Below, one piece after another: positions 59,901-64,000 of a stretch of DNA of 64,000 nucleotides. Source of the stretch: Epicoccum nigrum (Eukaryota; Ascomycota; Dothideomycetes; Pleosporales; Didymellaceae); NCBI GenBank assembly GCA_002116315.1, contig KZ107838.1, positions 4,700,498-4,764,497 of the forward strand, written 5' to 3'. Within the stretch, counting starts at the first letter, position 1; every line of letters begins with the position of its first letter. The notes under the pieces were generated by a model, which was not told where the DNA came from, searched no databases, and was given only the letters and a program-made list of their open reading frames with translations. Made by a program: the position numbers and the translations under genes.

Positions 59901-61504
59901 CATTTCAAGATCGACATCCGCAGGAGGTGTTGGGTGATCCGCAGCTGGAATATCCTTTGGCTGCGGGAGGACATTCTCTGTGCTTTCTCGGTCCACGATA
60001 TTTGGCTCAGGCGCGGTTGTCGTTGGTGTAGGGAGCGAGTCTGTGCCGGCCTCTGCTTGTTCCTGTGTATTATGTATAGCAGCATCATCCGTCATGACCT
60101 TCTCAGTCCCCTCTGTCAACGAATGGCCTGCATTGCCGGTTGACTCAGTCAAGCGACTCTTTCCATCTCGGGCGGAACGTATTGCCTGCTCATCCTCAAT
60201 CTGCTTTTCGACGTCTGATGTTGGCGAATCAGGACCGCGTGCACGCTCTCGAGCTTCCTTCATCTGTTTTTGCAATGCGCGCTCGTGGTCTTCCTTGACT
60301 TGCTGTGCCGCTGGATCTAGAATGTCTTCATTGGAAGCGAGAGGGTGCGCAGGATCGCGGTATGCCTCGGCGTCGGGACTTGTATCGGGAGAGTGGTGCG
60401 GTGCATGCGGAGTTGCCTGGGAATAGGGTCCAACTGTTGACGAAGGCGAGGATACGATGTCTGCCCCACTGCCAGACTGCGGTACAGCGGGTCGCTCCTC
60501 CTCTTTCTGGTCCTTGGTCACAACAATCTCCAACTTCCGCTCCGTCTCCTGCAACCGTGCTTCCTGAACCTCTTTTGGTGGGAGATGGACAACCTGAGGT
60601 ACGTGCGCTTTCTCTCGTGTCGCGGTTCCATTCACGTCCGGATCGGCAGAAGGTTCAATAACAGCCTCTAGATCGACACCGTCCTCTTCGTCGTTGATGG
60701 AAGCCCTTACACCATCCTGAATGTCTGGCGCTTCGGACGAAGCTTCTTCTGCGACAGACTTGACTGGTGATGATGCGCCTCCAGCAGGAGCGGCGGCGGA
60801 TGGCCTGGGAGATTGGTGGTCGTCGTTTCTCGTCGCTACATCTGGGGGCGAAGGTGGCAGTGGTTGCGTTATCACGGATGGCGAGGCAGATGCTGCGCGT
60901 AATTGCTCTTCTAGACTAGGACCAGTGGTTGAAGAAGGCGACGACTTTACAAAAGAAGAATGCGGAGGCTTCCCGGGATGAACAAAAGGTAAGGTCGATG
61001 GTAGAGATGGTTGGGGTGGATGATGTCCAGCGAAAGGGAATGGAAGCGTTGCATCATTGAAGCGTCGGCCTCTGTAGGGCGACATAGTTAGTGGAATGAG
61101 ACAACAACAACAATACAAGTGCGTACGACAGAAAGAAAAAAAAACGGTAGCTTGATGAGAAGATTCAAGTGAAAGGAGACCTACTGTTCGATATCATTTG
61201 CGTCTAGAAATCGCCCCTCAAGTTGGTCGAGTTGGGTATCGGTGGCCCACTTGTCGGGGACATCCAGATATACTGTGTACTTGTAAAGCTCGCGCAGCTT
61301 GCGCTTGCGGGACTCATTGCACGTCCTGCGCATCGCCATATCAGCACCACAACACAATAATAAAACAAAACGAGCGATTTTTCGGTGTCGCATCGACTTG
61401 CCGAATCGAAAAAGCAAGGGTGCGACAATATCGGTACGATGTACTTACACGCTCTCGTTCTGCTTCTCTCTAAGTAATGCATCACGATGACCGTCGAGGG
61501 ACAT
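56928..61504 (-). CDS. VID21: NuA4 scaffold Vid21/Eaf1
   Basis: Scaffold subunit of the NuA4 histone acetyltransferase complex, nuclear, with roles in transcription and repair. Model of 1,446 residues: exons 61504-61449, 61325-61185 and 61071-56928. Without the first two exons the N-terminus would read MYCCCCLI, which comes from intron sequence. The added N-terminus, MSLDGHRDALLREKQNESV followed by TCNESRKRKLRELYKYTV, is coherent. An HSA domain lies at about 640-715 (LLLEMKWMQTDFKEERKWK). A SANT/Myb domain lies at about 905-965 (WLWEEDQKLRALVKEYTF, then WECFERWVQLEG). The C-terminal third is very rich in Gln, Asn and Met, including polyglutamine. Basic clusters RKRESAAHKQAES and ARRHAKIRQNQM fall between. 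Domain order matches fungal Vid21. Confidence 0.92.
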
Positions 61505-61838
61505 ATGAAGACCTCCGAACGGTGGCCGACATCCGTTGTTCACGAGTGTCGCCAACGTGATGGATTATGGGGGTCGTAGAGCGCGTTCGTTGATGAAAAT
61601 GTGGTTGGCAATACCGCAGAACTGACGGGACTTTGCGCGAGGAGTTTCGTGAGGGAGTTTACCTCTGCCCTCCGCAGCCCGCGCGCGTCCAAAGCGTCAG
61701 GGAGCTCACTTGCCCAGATAAGCTCTGCGCTAGCGCCGCTTCCGGTTTAGGGCGACCTGCGATTACCGCTCTTTTTTCAAAAAACTTGGGCCGCAAAACG
61801 TCTGCTCAGCAACAACACGAGTGACATCAGAGTTAGTG
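61505..61838. promoter_or_regulatory. Divergent promoter, VID21/MAK11
   Basis: 334 bp between the start codons of two growth-related genes on opposite strands. No gene inside. Probably a shared bidirectional promoter, by position only. Confidence 0.5.
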
Positions 61839-63407
61839 ATGGCTAAGAGAAAGAATGAGAATGCCGAGGCCGCGAGGGCGCCGAAAGCAGTGAAAAGCAG
61901 GAAGGAAGAGAGCGCACCGGTTACGAAACAGGCTGTAAAGAAAACTGCAGTGCAGAGCAAGGCAGGTGCAAGAAATGGGAAGGTCGTCGCGAGCAAGAGC
62001 AAGGCAGCAGTTGAGCCAGTGTCTGCGATCAAGGATGTTTCCTCGGCACCATGCAGTTTTCAGATCATCACTGGATCCTATGAACGGGTTTTGCATGGTT
62101 TCGCAGCAACAATCCCATCAGACCTCATCACTGGAAAGCACGATGCATCAAGACCTGAGGCCGAGAAGACCAAAGTGGATTTCACAGATACCTTCCTCTT
62201 CAACGCACATGCATCTGCAATCCGCTGCCTAGCCGTATCCCCTCTGTCAGACGAAACGAACAAGGTCACATTAGCAACCGGCGCCACAGATGAACGCATC
62301 AACCTGTACTCTCTCTCCACAGCACCACCAGCACCATCTAAGATCGCCGCCAAGATCCCCAGCCTGACAGGCATCTCCATCACCGAGAACTCCAAGAACA
62401 AGGAACTGGGATCTCTCCTCCACCACTCCTCTAACATCACAGCCCTGTACTTCCCCACACGCGCAAAGCTCCTGAGCGCCGCGGAAGACAGCACAATAGC
62501 CATCACCCGCACCCGCGACTGGACCGCCCTCTCCACAATCAAGGCCCCGATCCCCAAGCCCCAAGGACGACCTTCCGGAGACACCGCAGGACCCGGCGAA
62601 GTCCCTTCCGGCATCAACGACTTCTCGGTGCACCCCAGCAACAAGCTCATGGTCAGCGTAGGCAAGGGCGAGAAGTGCATGCGGCTGTGGAACCTCGTCA
62701 CCGGCAAGAAAGCCGGCGTCCTCAACTTTTCGCGCGAAATGCTCTCCTCCGTCGGCGAGGGCCGCTTCCAGTCCGGCGAGGGCAGGCGCGTCATCTGGGA
62801 CCGCGAGGGCGACGAGTTCGCCGTCGGCTTCGAGCGCGGCATCGTCCTCTTCGGCATCGACTCCAAGCCAAAAGCCAAGATATTGCCCACCCCGCGCACA
62901 AAGGTGCACCAGATGCACTACCTCCCTTCAGAAGAAGGCCCCAACACGCTCCTTGTCGCCACAGAGGACGGCCGCATCCTGTGCTACGACACCAGCGCCA
63001 CCGCGCCAAGCGAGCACGCAGAGCCCAAGAAGGAGGAGATGCCCTCCAGCAAGCTGCTTGCCCAGCTCGGCGGCCCGGCGGCGGGCATCACCGGCCGCAT
63101 AAAGGACTTTGAGGTCCTGCCGTACTCGGCCACGGACAAGTCCAAGTTCCTGGTCGTGGCTGGGAGCAGCGATGGCACCGTGCGGCTCTGGCTCATCGAC
63201 GCTGCTGAGCTGCACGCTGGCGCCCACCAGGCAGAGGGCACCGGTTTCACTGCCAACCAGATCGGGCGACTCCTCGGTACATACTCCACCGGGACCCGCA
63301 TAACGTGTCTGAAGGCGTACCCGATGAACGGCATTCCGGACGAGGAGGAGATTGTTGATGAGAAGATCCAAGTTGAAAGCGAGAGCGAGGATGAGGATAG
63401 CGAGTAA
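61839..63407 (+). CDS. MAK11: Mak11-like WD40 60S ribosome assembly protein
   Basis: WD40 protein of 522 residues related to yeast Mak11 and human PAK1IP1, which act in pre-60S assembly in the nucleolus. Single exon. The ATG at 61839 (MAKRKNENAEAARAP) follows a GTG-started upstream extension that I reject. A Lys/Arg/Ala-rich N-terminus of about 60 residues looks like a nuclear/nucleolar signal. Propeller blades include FQIITGSYERVLHGF, FNAHASAIRCLAVSP, LATGATDERINLYSL, FSVHPSNKLMVSVGKGEKCMRLWNLVTG (quoted in part only: KGEKCMRLWNLVTG), and VVAGSSDGTVRLWLIDAAEL. An acidic tail (EEEIVDEKIQVESESEDED) closes the protein. The FSVHPSNKLMVSVG region and overall order fit Mak11. It lies divergent to VID21. 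Confidence 0.85.
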   Translation: MAKRKNENAEAARAPKAVKSRKEESAPVTKQAVKKTAVQSKAGARNGKVVASKSKAAVEPVSAIKDVSSAPCSFQIITGSYERVLHGFAATIPSDLITGKHDASRPEAEKTKVDFTDTFLFNAHASAIRCLAVSPLSDETNKVTLATGATDERINLYSLSTAPPAPSKIAAKIPSLTGISITENSKNKELGSLLHHSSNITALYFPTRAKLLSAAEDSTIAITRTRDWTALSTIKAPIPKPQGRPSGDTAGPGEVPSGINDFSVHPSNKLMVSVGKGEKCMRLWNLVTGKKAGVLNFSREMLSSVGEGRFQSGEGRRVIWDREGDEFAVGFERGIVLFGIDSKPKAKILPTPRTKVHQMHYLPSEEGPNTLLVATEDGRILCYDTSATAPSEHAEPKKEEMPSSKLLAQLGGPAAGITGRIKDFEVLPYSATDKSKFLVVAGSSDGTVRLWLIDAAELHAGAHQAEGTGFTANQIGRLLGTYSTGTRITCLKAYPMNGIPDEEEIVDEKIQVESESEDEDSE

Positions 63408-63842
63408 AAACATCTCAGATGATGTCTGATATATAGCTGTATGATACCAATTACGTTGCGCAACGCGCTTGCCATTCTCACAATAATCTTCCCACTCGCT
63501 GATTTGAGTATGAGTGGCGGATCACTGATTGGCAAAAATCCAAATGACATAGCATTTCCCTATTCCCACAGCCGTTCGCCATGTTTTGTCCACGTCCTAT
63601 CGCTATCACCATCCCTATTACTCAGCTCTCAACGTCACGACTGCTCTCCGACTGCTGTCCGACAAAGAGCTGGCCTGGTCAGATGCAAGAATCCTAGCGC
63701 CTCAGACCTGTAAACTCAGACGCCTGTCCACACTCTGAACCTAACAGTAATAACCCCGCCCATAATAATGCCCGTCATGACCGGGATTTGGCCCCACCGA
63801 CTCCCAAACGCCGGTGCTTACATTCAAACTTCCAATCGCATT
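63408..63842. other. Convergent intergenic stretch, no gene seen
   Basis: Between the Mak11 stop and the stop of the right-edge gene. Probably 3' untranslated regions. No conserved frame was recognised. Confidence 0.5.
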
Positions 63843-64000
63843 CTATGCGTAACCCACGGTCGACAGCGGAGGCAGCGTAGGGTTAGGCTCGAAGCGGTCC
63901 AATTCCTCGTCTTCTTCGTCCGAGTCTAACTCATCCCTCCGCTCTTCTTCGGCATCTAACATGTCCTCGTCTTCGTCTTCGGTCCTGTCGTCCAGGTCGT
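63843..64000 (-). CDS. C-terminal end of unknown acidic-tailed protein, partial
   Basis: An open frame enters from the right edge and ends with TAG at 63845-63843, giving at least 51 visible residues. The tail is strongly acidic (RTEDEDEDMLDAEEERRDE, then SDEEDEELDRFEPNPTLPP) and ends STVGYA. Codon use and the regular acidic pattern make a real C-terminus likely. I do not recognise the protein. A further intron within the visible part is not excluded. Most of the gene lies outside the window. Confidence 0.6.
   Translation of the reverse strand, partial: DLDDRTEDEDEDMLDAEEERRDELDSDEEDEELDRFEPNPTLPPLSTVGYA

Noticed and set aside
61071..61118. Start of Vid21 in the frame reading MYCCCCLI
   Set aside because: Those codons are intron sequence. 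Two upstream exons with good splice sites give a coherent N-terminus.
61821..61838. Mak11 start at the upstream GTG
   Set aside because: The first ATG at 61839 is the natural start.

Overview
The window is nuclear DNA from a filamentous ascomycete, most likely a Dothideomycete (class-level placement is inference). Genes are broken by short spliceosomal introns (about 40-130 nt, mostly GTAAGT/GTACGT donors, CTAAC/CTGAC branch points and YAG acceptors). The gene set is typically fungal: PDR-type ABC transporter, PL4 and GH5 secreted enzymes, an NRPS-like reductase, a Tea2/KipA-type kinesin, and NuA4 and SSU-processome subunits. I support 21 complete protein genes plus a 5'-truncated gene at the left edge and a truncated one at the right edge. 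No rRNA, tRNA, CRISPR or intact transposon was recognised. Exon joins were worked out by hand from splice signals, reading phase and protein continuity.

Layout, left to right. 81-9549: Ysy6/RAMP4-like ER protein (partial), phosphomannomutase, a FUT8-like Golgi glycosyltransferase, a 2.3-kb gene-free stretch with a 7-bp minisatellite, and a kinesin-7. 9550-12274 is gene-free. 12275-17224: an unrecognised multi-pass membrane protein divergent from the Utp13 ribosome-biogenesis gene. 17452-23716: a compact three-gene set of ATP-grasp ligase, catechol-type O-methyltransferase and sugar-phosphate cyclase, which together match the mycosporine core pathway (cyclise, methylate to 4-deoxygadusol, conjugate an amino compound). 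24674-35141: HIRAN-SNF2-RING (Rad5/HLTF-like) translocase, rhamnogalacturonan lyase and PDR transporter. 36457-39433: NAD-dependent glycerol-3-phosphate dehydrogenase and a small GPI-type cysteine-rich wall protein. 42141-48692: A-T-R NRPS-like carboxylate reductase and a DHA2 MFS transporter. 48693-51681 is gene-free but holds a perfect 29-bp inverted repeat. 51682-63407: an Erd1-like EXS protein, a small unknown protein, a GH5 glycosidase, Vid21/Eaf1 and Mak11. The window ends inside an acidic-tailed gene on the minus strand.

The mycosporine-type set is the most interesting system here. It lacks the MysD/MysE ligases used for disubstituted mycosporine-like amino acids, which fits the oxo-mycosporines known from fungi. 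Its ATP-grasp enzyme carries an N-terminal membrane anchor and its cyclase an unusual Asn-Gly-rich tail. The other genes look like housekeeping or ordinary accessory genes.
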